Source: Burkholderia contaminans
GTDB lineage: Bacteria > Pseudomonadota > Gammaproteobacteria > Burkholderiales > Burkholderiaceae
Length of the DNA stretch: 64,000 nucleotides
Direction of reading: 5' to 3'
Assembly: GCF_029633825.1 (NCBI RefSeq)
Contig: NZ_CP090641.1
Span: 1,426,001 to 1,490,000 of the forward strand
Shown: positions 10,132 through 18,826 of the stretch, piece by piece
Numbering within the stretch: the stretch's first letter is position 1
Layout: each line of letters begins with the position of its first letter
Notes under the pieces: generated by a model
What the model saw: the letters and a program-made list of their open reading frames with translations, nothing else
Told to the model about the DNA's origin: nothing
Database searches by the model: none
Position numbers and translations under genes: made by a program

Positions 10132-11478
10132 TCACGCGCTCTTGATGGGCGGAATATGGCGGCGCACGATCATCAGGCAGATAAAAACCATCGCCATCGC
10201 GCCGCCCAGCATGCCCAGATACGCAGACGCCCCACCCTGCGTGATCACGAAGGCCCCCGCAAATGCGCTGAGAATCGCGCCGAGCCGCCCGAACGCGAGC
10301 GCGGATGCGGTACCGGTCGCGCGAACCTCGGTCGGATAGATGTACGCGCAAAGGGCGTACATCGTCGACTGAACGGCGTTCACGAAGAGGCCGTGCAAGC
10401 CGATTCCGAACACGAGCAACGTCGAGTGGGCAGAGACGTCGAGACCGCGCAGGAAAAGCGCGCTCGCGGATGCCATCAGGCAGCACACGAGCAACGGCCA
10501 GCGTGACCCGAACCGACCGATCGCCACCGCGCAGCCCATCGCGCCGAGTACGCCGCCGAGGTTGTAGGCGGTCAAACCTGAACCCGCCACCGAAGGGCTC
10601 AGGCCCTCGCCTGCAAGCATCGTCGGCAGCCAGCTGAATGCGCTGTAGACCGCGACCAGGTTCATGAAGAAAGCGACCCAGATCGCAAGCGTGTCGCGGC
10701 CTTGATGGTCTGCGAACAGAGCACGAAAGCCTGGACGCTGCCCTGCCTTCTGCTCCTTCTGATCGGCGAACACGGCGTCCGGCTGAATCGAGCGGGACAT
10801 CCGGGTCAGCAGTTGACGCAGTTCATGCCAACGTTCGTGACGGCGGGCAAGATAACGGGGCGATTCCGGCATGACGAAGTACAGCAGGAGCGCCAGAGCG
10901 ACGGGCAGCGTGCCGCCAATGAGAAAGAGTCCCCGCCAGCCATAGTGAGGAAGCACGACGCTCGCGAACAGCCCGGCCAGCATGCCGCCCAGCGGTACGC
11001 AGACGATGGTTGCGGTCACGGCGAGCGTCCGCCGGCGGGCAGGCGTAAATTCCGCCGTCATGGTCGTCGCGCTCGGCAGTGCACCGCCGATACCCAGTCC
11101 CGCGAAGAAGCGCAGGATGGCAATGGTCATGACGTCCGGCGACAATGCGATCGAACTCGTCGCCAGGCCAAATACCAGTACGCTCCCGATGATTGCCCAG
11201 CGCCGACCGAACCTGTCCGCGAACAGCCCCGCGAACGCGCTGCCGATCCCCATGCCGACGAGGCCGGCGGCAACGGCAGGCGCAAATGCGTTGCGCGTGA
11301 TGCCCCATTCCTTGATCAAGCTGGGAATGGCGAACCCGATGAGTTGCCCATCGAATCCATCCATCACGATCGCAAGCGCGGCGAGCAGGACGACCATTCG
11401 CTGGAATGCCGAGAACGGTCCGTCATCGAGGGTGCGGCCGATGTCTACGGTCGGCAGACGCGGATTACGATCGTTCAT
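10132..11478 (-). CDS. Aromatic acid:H+ symporter (AAHS-type MFS)
   Basis: Twelve-helix MFS protein of 448 residues in the aromatic acid:H+ symporter group (PcaK/BenK/MhpT relatives). Helix 1 carries VLLAALAIVMDGFDGQLIGF with the Asp-Gly-Phe-Asp motif needed for transport in PcaK, and loop 2-3 has GLFADRFGRRWAI. It probably takes up mandelate, benzoate or 4-hydroxybenzoate. ATG 11478 overlaps the stop of a 41-codon ORF as ATGA, so its translation is probably coupled. An in-frame extension back to 11904 lies inside the aldehyde dehydrogenase gene and is not credible. Confidence 0.9.
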   Translation of the reverse strand: MNDRNPRLPTVDIGRTLDDGPFSAFQRMVVLLAALAIVMDGFDGQLIGFAIPSLIKEWGITRNAFAPAVAAGLVGMGIGSAFAGLFADRFGRRWAIIGSVLVFGLATSSIALSPDVMTIAILRFFAGLGIGGALPSATTMTAEFTPARRRTLAVTATIVCVPLGGMLAGLFASVVLPHYGWRGLFLIGGTLPVALALLLYFVMPESPRYLARRHERWHELRQLLTRMSRSIQPDAVFADQKEQKAGQRPGFRALFADHQGRDTLAIWVAFFMNLVAVYSAFSWLPTMLAGEGLSPSVAGSGLTAYNLGGVLGAMGCAVAIGRFGSRWPLLVCCLMASASALFLRGLDVSAHSTLLVFGIGLHGLFVNAVQSTMYALCAYIYPTEVRATGTASALAFGRLGAILSAFAGAFVITQGGASAYLGMLGGAMAMVFICLMIVRRHIPPIKSA

Positions 11479-11600
11479 TTCGCTCTCCCGGCCAACCCGA
11501 TGAAGCCTGAATCGCAGTCCTGCATAATCCGTCTTCCAACGTGACGGTCGAACTGGAACCGGGTGCGATCGGGCGAGAACTCGAAATCGACGACAGGCAT
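11475..11600 (-). CDS. 41-codon ORF coupled to the aromatic-acid carrier
   Basis: Small ORF starting MPVVDFEFSPDRTRFQFDRH and ending GLAGRAK, with a strong AAGGAG ribosome-binding site 6-7 bases before its ATG at 11600. Its TGA stop overlaps the ATG of the carrier gene (ATGA). I do not recognise the peptide. It could be a real small protein, a leader controlling translation of the carrier, or the truncated start of a lost gene. The strong site and exact stop-start overlap argue against chance; lack of any recognised homologue keeps confidence moderate. Confidence 0.5.
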   Translation of the reverse strand: MPVVDFEFSPDRTRFQFDRHVGRRIMQDCDSGFIGLAGRAK

Positions 11601-11741
11601 TGCAGTCTCCTTGAGCCGATCGCTCGTCGTTCCAGGAGCGAAGGCGTTTCAACGGTATAGGGTTGTTATTTTGTTTGCGCCGACCATGCGGAAGCCCATC
11701 GCTTCCACGATGAGAAACACGCGCGCTGACCGCCGCAACCA

Positions 11742-13193
11742 TCAGAACGGATAGTGCCGAGGCGTCGTTTGCACGGTGATCCAGCGCAAATCGGTAAATT
11801 CCGCGATTCCGGCCTTGCCGCCGAAATGCCCGAAGCCACTGGACTTCATCCCGCCAAACGGCATTTGCGCCTCGTCGTGAACCGTCGGCCCATTGACGTG
11901 ACAAAGCCCGGACTCGATACGCTTCGCCACCGTCAACGCACGCGCGACGTCACGGCTGAAGACTGCCGCCGACAGACCATATTCGTTGTCGTTTGCACAT
12001 GCGATGGCCTCTTCGTCTCCGTCGACGCGAACGATCGCCTTGACGGGCCCGAACGACTCCTCCCGATAGATATGCATGTCCGCCGTCACGTGATCGAGCA
12101 ACGTGGCGGGCATGAGCGTGGTCTCGGATTTCCCTCCGCATACCAGCGTCGCGCCTTTGGCCAGCGCGTCGTCGATCAGGTCGTTGCATCTCCTGACGGT
12201 CGCCATGTCCACGACGGAGCCGAGCACGGCCGGGCCCTTTCTCGGATCGCCGAGCGGCAGGCTCTTTGCCTTTTCGGCTAGTCGCGCAACAAATTCATCG
12301 GCGATCGCCGCGTCCACGACGATGCGTTCGGTCGACATGCAGATCTGGCCGGAATTGGCGAACGCCCCGAATGCCGCGCCTTGAACGGCAGCGTCGATAT
12401 CGGCATCGTGAAGCACCAGAAACGGCGCCTTTCCACCGAGTTCGAGTACCGAAGGCTTCAGGTATTTCGCGCACTGGGTCGCGACGATGCGGCCGACGCG
12501 GGTCGAGCCCGTAAAGTTCACCCGCCTGACCGCCGACTCGGCAATGATCGCTTCGACGATGTCGCCCGCATTCGCCGGCGCGTTCGTGACGAAGTTCACG
12601 ACGCCGCGCGGTAGTCCGGCATCTTGTAACGCCTCGATGATGAGGCCGTGGGTCGCGGGGCAAATTTCGGAACCTTTGAGCACGACGGTATTGCCGCACG
12701 CCAGCGGCAACGCGATGGCACGTACGCCCAGGATGACGGGCGCGTTCCATGGTGCGATCCCGAGCACGACGCCGGCAGCCTGCCGCACGCCCAGCGCGAG
12801 ACTGCCCGGTACGTCCGATGGAATCACTTCGCCCGAAATCTGCGTGATCATCGCAGCGGCTTCGCGCAACCCGTCGGCTGCAAGCTTGACGTTGAAATCC
12901 GCCCAAAGGCGGGACGCGCCCGTTTCGGCTGCCATGGCCAGCGCGAAAGCGTCGTCCTTCTCTTCGAGCGCATCCGCGGCTCGATTCAGCAATGCGCGTC
13001 GTTCGCCGGGACCCATTGCCGACCATGCGGGAAACGCCGCGGCCGCAGCGTGCACCGCCGCTTGCGCATCGGCGACAGTCGCGGCCGGCGCCGTCGATGC
13101 GACCGTGTCATCGAGCGGGTTACGGCGCTCGAATGTCGCCCCATCGCGAGCCATCGTACGCTCGCCGTTGATCAACATCGATACCTGGTTCAT
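11742..13193 (-). CDS. Aromatic aldehyde dehydrogenase (benzaldehyde/vanillin type)
   Basis: NAD(P)-dependent aldehyde dehydrogenase of 483 residues, here probably oxidising benzaldehyde or 4-hydroxybenzaldehyde to the acid. Catalytic Cys285 is in ANSGQICMSTERIVV, a signature of the salicylaldehyde/vanillin dehydrogenase group. Glu251 is in VLELGGKAPF and Asn150 in GIAPWNAPVILG. It is a different class from the shorter MdlD of Pseudomonas putida, so the same step appears to be filled by a different enzyme type. Start at ATG 13193 (MNQVSMLINGERTM) after a good AGGAGACGG site. It starts 55 bases after the mdlC stop and is very likely in the same transcript. Confidence 0.9.
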   Translation of the reverse strand: MNQVSMLINGERTMARDGATFERRNPLDDTVASTAPAATVADAQAAVHAAAAAFPAWSAMGPGERRALLNRAADALEEKDDAFALAMAAETGASRLWADFNVKLAADGLREAAAMITQISGEVIPSDVPGSLALGVRQAAGVVLGIAPWNAPVILGVRAIALPLACGNTVVLKGSEICPATHGLIIEALQDAGLPRGVVNFVTNAPANAGDIVEAIIAESAVRRVNFTGSTRVGRIVATQCAKYLKPSVLELGGKAPFLVLHDADIDAAVQGAAFGAFANSGQICMSTERIVVDAAIADEFVARLAEKAKSLPLGDPRKGPAVLGSVVDMATVRRCNDLIDDALAKGATLVCGGKSETTLMPATLLDHVTADMHIYREESFGPVKAIVRVDGDEEAIACANDNEYGLSAAVFSRDVARALTVAKRIESGLCHVNGPTVHDEAQMPFGGMKSSGFGHFGGKAGIAEFTDLRWITVQTTPRHYPF

Positions 13194-13248
13194 TACCGTC
13201 TCCTGGAATATTCTTGGAAAGCCAGCCTGTCGAATCACCGACTCACGA

Positions 13249-14838
13249 TCAGGCCACGACGATCTCTACGAGGCATGTTTTGCCCGAGGACAGCGCGTCT
13301 TCCAGCGCGGGCTTCAGCAGCAGCGCGTCGCTCACCCGAACCCCTTTGCAACCCATGCTGTTGGCCAGAGCGACGAAGTCCAACCCCGGGAGGTCGGTGC
13401 CCTGTACCGGATCCGACGCAGAGAAGCCGAATACGGGCGCGAATTCCTGCAACGCTGCGTAGCGTGCGTTGTTCAGGATGACAAATGTGATCGGGAGATC
13501 GAGCTGGACCGCGCTGTAGATGGCTTGCGGCGAATACATCGTCGAGCCGTCACCGATGAGGCCGATCACGCGGCTGCCTGGTTTGCCCAAAGCCACGCCC
13601 ACTGCGGCGGGCATGCCGTAGCCCAGACCGCCGCTTGCCATCGTGTAGAAAGTCTGACTGCGCGTGAACGGCAGGTAACGTTGCATGACGGGGCGCGAAC
13701 TGGGCGCCTCCTCGACCACGATATCCGTTGCGTCGCGAACCTCGGACAGCGTCTGCAACGCATAGGCGACCGACATCACTGCCGTGGGCTCGGCTCGCTC
13801 GACGACCTCGCGCGGCGCCGGCAGAGGCCGGCCTTGCGGTGCGGGACGGGCGAGCAGGTCCGCCAGCCCCAGGCGAATGTTCGCCACCACCGACGTGCCG
13901 ACCGGTGTCCATGCAGCGGTAGCCGGATCGTCGATGAGCTGGTACAACGCCGCGCCATCGGGCACGTGCGGCCCGCTGCCTTCGACGTGATACGTAAAAG
14001 CCGGTGCACCGACGGCGAAGATCAGGTCATGTCCGTTCAGAATCCCAACGATTTTTTCGCGCATCGCCGGAAGGAATCCGGCGAAAAGCCGATGATCTTC
14101 AGGGAAGCTGCAGCGCGACGACATCGGCGCAACATAAACCCGCGCATTGTGGCGCTCGGCCAGCTGGATTGCCTCGCTCCAGGCATCGGCACGATCGAGT
14201 TCCGCGCCGACGACGATGGCCGGCCGCTTGCAGTTGTCCAGCGCGTCACCGATCTCTGCGATCCGTACAGGATCGGCGCGGAACCGCGTGCTGACGCGCG
14301 TCACCTCGACGAAATCGGCCGGCTGGTCCCAGTCGTCGACCGGAATGGAAACGAACACCGGGCCACGCGGCTCCTGCATCGCTACGTGGTAAGCACGGGC
14401 GAGCGCCAGCGGAACATCCGCGGCACGAGCCGGTTCGATGCTCCACTTCACATAGGGCCGCGGCAGCTCGGTTGCTTGCGATGCCGACAGAAACGGATCG
14501 AACGGCAGAATCGAACGGGCCTGCTGGCCGGCCGTGATGATCAGAGGCGTCCGGTTCTTGAAGGCCGTGAAGATGTTGCCCATCGCGTTGCCGACACCGG
14601 CCGCCGAATGCAGGTTGACCAGGGCGGCATTGCCGGTTGCTTGGGCATAACCGTCCGCCATACCGACCACCACCGCCTCCTGCAACCCGAGCACGTACCG
14701 GAAGTCCGCCGGGAAGTCACGGAACATGGGTAGCTCGGTCGAGCCGGGATTGGCAAACACGGACGTCATCCCGAGGCGCCGCATCAAGTCCACGACGGCA
14801 TCGCGAACGGTCGGCTGCCCACTTGTGTTTCGTTGCAT
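13249..14838 (-). CDS. mdlC: Benzoylformate decarboxylase
   Basis: Thiamine-diphosphate enzyme of 529 residues that turns benzoylformate into benzaldehyde and CO2. It aligns by eye along the whole length with Pseudomonas putida MdlC: Ser33 in NPGSTELP, Glu54 in GLQEAVVVG, His77 in NLHSAAG and His284 in APAFTYHVEG match its catalytic Ser26, Glu47, His70 and His281. The cofactor-binding GDGSTMYS...ILNN motif is near residues 430-460. Start at ATG 14838 with AGAGGA upstream; an in-frame GTG at 14862 is less likely. It is the first gene of the minus-strand run, facing the LysR gene across 312 bases. Confidence 0.93.
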   Translation of the reverse strand: MQRNTSGQPTVRDAVVDLMRRLGMTSVFANPGSTELPMFRDFPADFRYVLGLQEAVVVGMADGYAQATGNAALVNLHSAAGVGNAMGNIFTAFKNRTPLIITAGQQARSILPFDPFLSASQATELPRPYVKWSIEPARAADVPLALARAYHVAMQEPRGPVFVSIPVDDWDQPADFVEVTRVSTRFRADPVRIAEIGDALDNCKRPAIVVGAELDRADAWSEAIQLAERHNARVYVAPMSSRCSFPEDHRLFAGFLPAMREKIVGILNGHDLIFAVGAPAFTYHVEGSGPHVPDGAALYQLIDDPATAAWTPVGTSVVANIRLGLADLLARPAPQGRPLPAPREVVERAEPTAVMSVAYALQTLSEVRDATDIVVEEAPSSRPVMQRYLPFTRSQTFYTMASGGLGYGMPAAVGVALGKPGSRVIGLIGDGSTMYSPQAIYSAVQLDLPITFVILNNARYAALQEFAPVFGFSASDPVQGTDLPGLDFVALANSMGCKGVRVSDALLLKPALEDALSSGKTCLVEIVVA

Positions 14839-15150
14839 CTCGAATCCTCTGCGGTTCGCCACTCAGGCTGGCGGTGATGGGATGAGCCGCAGTATGGGAT
14901 TCGATACCTTGTTTGAAAATTGCCAAAAAGGCTCAAAGTCATTACATTCGGGCATGAGCCAATCGGGTGGCCGAATGGGACCATTCAGCCCGGAAGCCTT
15001 TCTGGACAAGGCTGTCCGCCGGCATCGCGAGCACTCCAGTCGCCACAGCGAGCTGGCACGGCGATCCCTTTCAGGGAAGACACCTAGCTGGCGCCGGGCA
15101 ACCCGGGATCGCGTTCGATCCCTTCAACCCTTTCAATCTGGTTCGTCACG
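14839..15150. promoter_or_regulatory. Divergent mdlC / LysR control region
   Basis: 312 bases between two divergent start codons, expected to hold both promoters and the LysR binding site. At 14912-14927 there is a TTTG - 8 bases - CAAA inverted repeat, an acceptable LysR-type box near the mdlC side. On the minus strand CATACT, 17 bases after TTTTCA, could be a weak -10/-35 pair for mdlC. These assignments are by eye and uncertain. Confidence 0.45.
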
Positions 15151-16065
15151 ATGAGTTTCAATCTGCAGCAGTTGACGATGTTCACCACGATCGTCTCCGC
15201 GGGTAGCCTGGGACGAGCAGCGACCATGCTGAACATGACCCAGCCGGCGCTGAGCAGATCGATCAAACGACTCGAGGAGTCCGTAGGGGCGCCGCTTTTC
15301 GAGCGTCACACCAAAGGGATGCAGCTGACCGCGCTGGGCGAAGCATTGATGCCACATGCAATGTCGCTGCAAAGGGAGGCCGAACAGGCGCGCGAGGAAC
15401 TGGACGCGATGCGCGGCCTGGCGAAAGGCGTGATCAAGGTTGGCGCGGTGGGCAGCATCGCGAGCCTCGTGTTACCGATGGCGATCACGTGTGTCCTCGA
15501 AAAATGGCCAAATCTGCGTGTGGAGGTGATCGAAGGCGTCTGGGATCGTCTCGTCGAGGGCTTGCTTGCTTACGAAATCGATCTGGCGCTTTGCACATCT
15601 GGAATCGAAACCGAGGATGTCGCCGCGATCTCCGATTGTTCATGGGCCGACAGGAGTTTCGTGGTCGCCGCGACCGATCATCCGTTGCGCTCGAAGTTCG
15701 GTCTTCGACTCGATGACACATTGACACAACGATGGGCACTCACACCCAAGGGAACCGGCCCCTATGCCCACATGCAGGAAACCTTCAGAGCCCACGGTCT
15801 CCCAATGCCAGTCATCGCGGTCGAGACTCGTTCTGTAACCGTGCTCAAAAGCCTGGTAGCGCGATGTGGCTTTGTCTCATGGATGGCAGAACCCATGTAC
15901 GACACTGAAAGCAAGGCTGGCGTCATCGACGCTCTCGATATTGACGGCCTGGATGCGCAGCGCACTTTAACGGCGTTTCGGCGCCGGCGAGGCACGCTAC
16001 CCACGCCTGCCGTCAAACTGCTGGACGAACTACGTCGCCTGACAGGAACTTTGCGCAAAGAATGA
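15151..16065 (+). CDS. LysR-family regulator, likely of the mandelate cluster
   Basis: LysR-type regulator of 304 residues: a winged helix-turn-helix at residues 1-60 (LQQLTMFTTIVSAGSLGRAATMLN, then TQPALSRSIKRLEESVG), a linker helix, and an effector-binding domain from about residue 90. It is divergent from mdlC with no other gene nearby, so it most likely senses mandelate, benzoylformate or a benzoate-type effector and controls the minus-strand genes. ATG 15151 has only a weak ribosome-binding site. Target and effector are inference from position. Confidence 0.88.
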   Translation: MSFNLQQLTMFTTIVSAGSLGRAATMLNMTQPALSRSIKRLEESVGAPLFERHTKGMQLTALGEALMPHAMSLQREAEQAREELDAMRGLAKGVIKVGAVGSIASLVLPMAITCVLEKWPNLRVEVIEGVWDRLVEGLLAYEIDLALCTSGIETEDVAAISDCSWADRSFVVAATDHPLRSKFGLRLDDTLTQRWALTPKGTGPYAHMQETFRAHGLPMPVIAVETRSVTVLKSLVARCGFVSWMAEPMYDTESKAGVIDALDIDGLDAQRTLTAFRRRRGTLPTPAVKLLDELRRLTGTLRKE

Positions 16066-16813
16066 CAAAGCCAGTCATGATGGCCGTGAATCAGGGATAT
16101 CGGGTCGGCGCCACTTATCTACATCCGTAACAATCACCTGTACGTCACGGCAATTGCAGGATTCCACTGCTACGACAGAACGGGTAGTCGTTTTCCGGGC
16201 ATGCTGCAGAATGCGACGCCCGCGGGACTGAAGCCGGAACACCTGCGCATCTCCATCCCAGCTGTCGAAGTACGGAGATAGTGCAAATCGTGTCCTTTCC
16301 AGCGTTAATCGCGTCCGCCTATTCTGCTAGCAGGCTGTCGCTTTCGACGCGAACGGTATTTCCCGAGGTGCCCCTGAGGATCGAGTACGCCATTTCGGCA
16401 CCGGGCACCGGGCGGGCACTGCAATGCTGGCGCAGATTCCATTGCGGCGCTTATTCAACGCCTGCCCGATAACGTCATCGGGCTTGGCGAAAGCCGGCGG
16501 TCCCACGTACCGCATCAGGATTTTCCGCTTCTGTCGACCACCAGCGTCGTCAGCGCGAGCTGCACGTTGCCGAACGCGTGAGCCGGACTTCCGTCGTCAA
16601 GCGCAGCATGACCGCCAACTGGCGCGTCCTGGCACAGTTGATCGCATAATCGTGCGGTCGAGCGCCCCTTGCCGCCGCGCCGGATACTTCGCACCCAAGT
16701 TGAATACCGCGCTTTGCCCGGTCCATGTCGAATCGTCATGGCCGCCCGGTCATCGGCAACGAAGTCGGAGCGGCCGGGCACGACGCGGCCGGCCGCTGCC
16801 ATCGCAGACGAAC
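16066..16813. other. Degenerate gap with gene remnants
   Basis: About 750 bases without an intact gene. Several frames on both strands look partly coding but are broken by stops after 40-95 codons, and none starts convincingly. It separates the less GC-rich mandelate/nitrile cluster from the typical GC-rich genes to the right, so it may mark the scar or edge of an old insertion. I see no transposase motif, tRNA gene or clear direct repeat in it. Confidence 0.5.
16089..16280 (+). pseudogene. C-terminal gene remnant, unknown family
   Basis: An open frame of about 62 codons without a credible start, ending at TAG 16280. It reads APLIYIRNNHLYVTAIAGFH and then CYDRTGSRFPGMLQNATP, a composition more like a protein C-terminus than random GC-rich sequence. 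It begins right after a stop codon. It could be the tail of a gene whose front was deleted. I do not recognise the family. Confidence 0.3.
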
Positions 16814-17683
16814 TCAGTTCGTACGGGCCTTCAGTTTCGCCACGAGGACGTCGCCGAATTCCGGTGCCGACATCGGCTGCTGCCCCGTGATCAGTTCGCG
16901 ATCAACGACCACGTTGCTGTGCCAGTTCGCCACCGTGTCGACGTGAGCGCCGGCTTCGGCCAACGCGTTCACCGGATAGAACTGCACGTTGCCGCCCAGC
17001 CCGTGCGGACCTTCGAGCTGCTGCTCCTCGCCCGTCGAGAAGACGGTCATCCGGTAACCGGCATACGGCCAGCCAGCCGCCAGGGAATTCGCGTTACCGT
17101 CGTTGGCGGCCATCGATGCAACGAAGGCATTCGGGTCGCGCACCGTGGACAGCAACACGATCGGCCCGTGACAGATGATCCCGGTGGGGCGCCCGCTGTC
17201 GTGGAAGCTGACCAGGATCTTGCCAAGATTCCGGTCCTTGAGCAGGTCGACCATCGGCGCATGGCCACCCGGGATAAACAGGCCGACATAACCGCCGGTC
17301 CCCTCCGCGACAACGGAGGCCAGCGTCTTCGGATGCTTCAGTTGCGCGATGCCTTGCGCGTACTTCAGTGCATCCGCGCGCGCTGCATCGTCGCCACCGA
17401 AAAACAGCTTGTCGTTCGAATTCGCGTCCATCATCGGCATGTCGCCGTTCGGATTGGCGATCACGGGCTCGTAGCCAGCCTCGACAAGCTTGCGGTATGG
17501 AACGACGAATTCGTTGAGGTAATAACCCGTCGAATATTTCTTGCCGTCGCGCAAATCGAGCGCGTGAGCGCTCGACATGACAACCAGCACCTTGCCGCGC
17601 GATTGCGCCGACGCGCCCACCGGCAATGCGAACGCGGTCGCCGTGGCAAGTACGGCAGCACCGATCTTGAGGATGTTCATCAT
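16814..17683 (-). CDS. Exported DJ-1/PfpI-family protein (Hsp31-like)
   Basis: Protein of 289 residues with a signal peptide (MMNILKIGAAVLATATAFAL, then PVGASAQS) and a DJ-1/PfpI glutamine-amidotransferase-like domain. The nucleophile elbow is GIICHGP, with Cys171 followed by His172, as in the Hsp31/glyoxalase III branch. Cytosolic members act as glyoxalase, chaperone or deglycase; a periplasmic location is unusual and the role here is unknown. Two consecutive ATG codons (17683 and 17680) both fit the GGAAGGG site; I took the first. It starts 31 bases after the SDR gene stop and is probably co-transcribed with it. Confidence 0.85.
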   Translation of the reverse strand: MMNILKIGAAVLATATAFALPVGASAQSRGKVLVVMSSAHALDLRDGKKYSTGYYLNEFVVPYRKLVEAGYEPVIANPNGDMPMMDANSNDKLFFGGDDAARADALKYAQGIAQLKHPKTLASVVAEGTGGYVGLFIPGGHAPMVDLLKDRNLGKILVSFHDSGRPTGIICHGPIVLLSTVRDPNAFVASMAANDGNANSLAAGWPYAGYRMTVFSTGEEQQLEGPHGLGGNVQFYPVNALAEAGAHVDTVANWHSNVVVDRELITGQQPMSAPEFGDVLVAKLKARTN

Positions 17684-17714
17684 CAATCCCTTCCGAAGAA
17701 ATAAGTGAGCCGGT

Positions 17715-18524
17715 TCAAGCGCCGGTCCCGGCATCCGCGATGTAGCGCGGAGCGGCCTTGGCGTTGGCGAACTGGGGAGTGAGTGCGCGGCGAGCCGCTT
17801 CCCATTGCGTCCAGCCGTCGCCGTCGTGCAGCGTCGGGATCGTCACGAGCTCGCCCTGATCGAGGCCCGCGAGCGCGGCATCCACCAGGTCGTCGGCCGT
17901 CATCGTGCTGGCGGCCTCCTTCTGCTTCGCGTAGCCGGCCACATCCCAGAACTCGGTCGCCGTCGCTGCAGGCAGCACGGTCTGCACGCGCACGCCCTTG
18001 TCCGCCAGGTCGCGCTGAAGCGTGTGACCGAAACTCAGCACATACGACTTCGATGCGCTGTACACGCCGTTGAGCAGTTCGACCGCGATACCAACGACCG
18101 AGCTGATGTTGATGATGGTGCCTGTGCCCTTGCCGGCGAACACCGGTGCGACGGCGTAAGTCAGGCGCGTGAGCGCGGTGATGTTCAGATTGATCATCGA
18201 CTCCATCGTGTCGACGTCGCCGTTGAGAATCGATGCGACCGAGCCGATGCCCGCGTTGTTCACCAGCATCGTGATGTTGCTGTTCTCGCGCAGGATGTCT
18301 TCGATCTTCGCGAGCGCCGCCTTGTCGTTCAGATCGGCGGCGACGGTCTCGACCGAGCGGCCGGTTTCGGCCATGAGGCGGCGCGCGAGCGTGTTCAGAC
18401 GGTCCTGGTTACGCGCTACCAGGACGAGGTCGTAGCCGCGTTTCGCAAGGCGGTCTGCGTAAATCGCACCGATGCCAGCCGATGCGCCAGTGATCAGCGC
18501 GGTGCCTTTCGTGGAAGTGGTCAT
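17715..18524 (-). CDS. Short-chain dehydrogenase/reductase
   Basis: Classical SDR of 269 residues. The dinucleotide-binding TGASAGIG is at 12-19, the NNAG motif (VNNAGIG) near 89-95, and the catalytic set is Ser141 with Tyr155 and Lys159 in VYSASKS. The sequence resembles the DltE/YdfG-like group with NADP preference, suggested by Arg38 in LVLVARNQDR. Start at ATG 18524 after AAGGAA; the frame is open upstream without SDR sequence. It is divergent from a GlxA-type regulator and followed by the exported DJ-1 gene. Together they suggest a response to reactive carbonyl compounds, as inference. Confidence 0.88.
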   Translation of the reverse strand: MTTSTKGTALITGASAGIGAIYADRLAKRGYDLVLVARNQDRLNTLARRLMAETGRSVETVAADLNDKAALAKIEDILRENSNITMLVNNAGIGSVASILNGDVDTMESMINLNITALTRLTYAVAPVFAGKGTGTIINISSVVGIAVELLNGVYSASKSYVLSFGHTLQRDLADKGVRVQTVLPAATATEFWDVAGYAKQKEAASTMTADDLVDAALAGLDQGELVTIPTLHDGDGWTQWEAARRALTPQFANAKAAPRYIADAGTGA

Positions 18525-18826
18525 GATTTTTCCTTTCCGTGAATTGAGCCGACCGGGTGTCGGTTCGTGGAAAGAATTCTGGCTTCGACTGAACTCATCC
18601 TCAATGTCATATATGCAATGATTCATGCCATCCGCGCGCTGACCGGAAACCTTGCGGATTCGTCCTTTGAGACAGGCGCCCGATTACCCAAAATCGGTTC
18701 CGTAGCTGGCTCCGCCCGGCGCCTTGCCTCCTGAAGACGACCGCGCGCAACGCCATCCAATGACACGCTGCCGCAGCCCGTGACGATGTCCGTTTTATGC
18801 TAGATTCAATTGATCAGGACACACAC
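18525..18826. promoter_or_regulatory. Divergent SDR / GlxA-type regulator control region
   Basis: 302 bases between the divergent SDR and regulator start codons. They must hold both promoters and the likely AraC-type operator, but I see no clear inverted or direct repeat to name as the binding site. Confidence 0.4.

Noticed and set aside
12487..14733. 748-codon plus-strand open frame opposite mdlC and the aldehyde dehydrogenase gene
   Set aside because: Antisense to two well-supported enzymes; Arg/His-rich composition without domains. It is a by-product of GC-rich codon bias.
16515..16802. 95-codon minus-strand frame in the degenerate gap
   Set aside because: Part of the sequence looks protein-like, but there is no ribosome-binding site, no family match I know, and neighbouring frames look equally coding-like.
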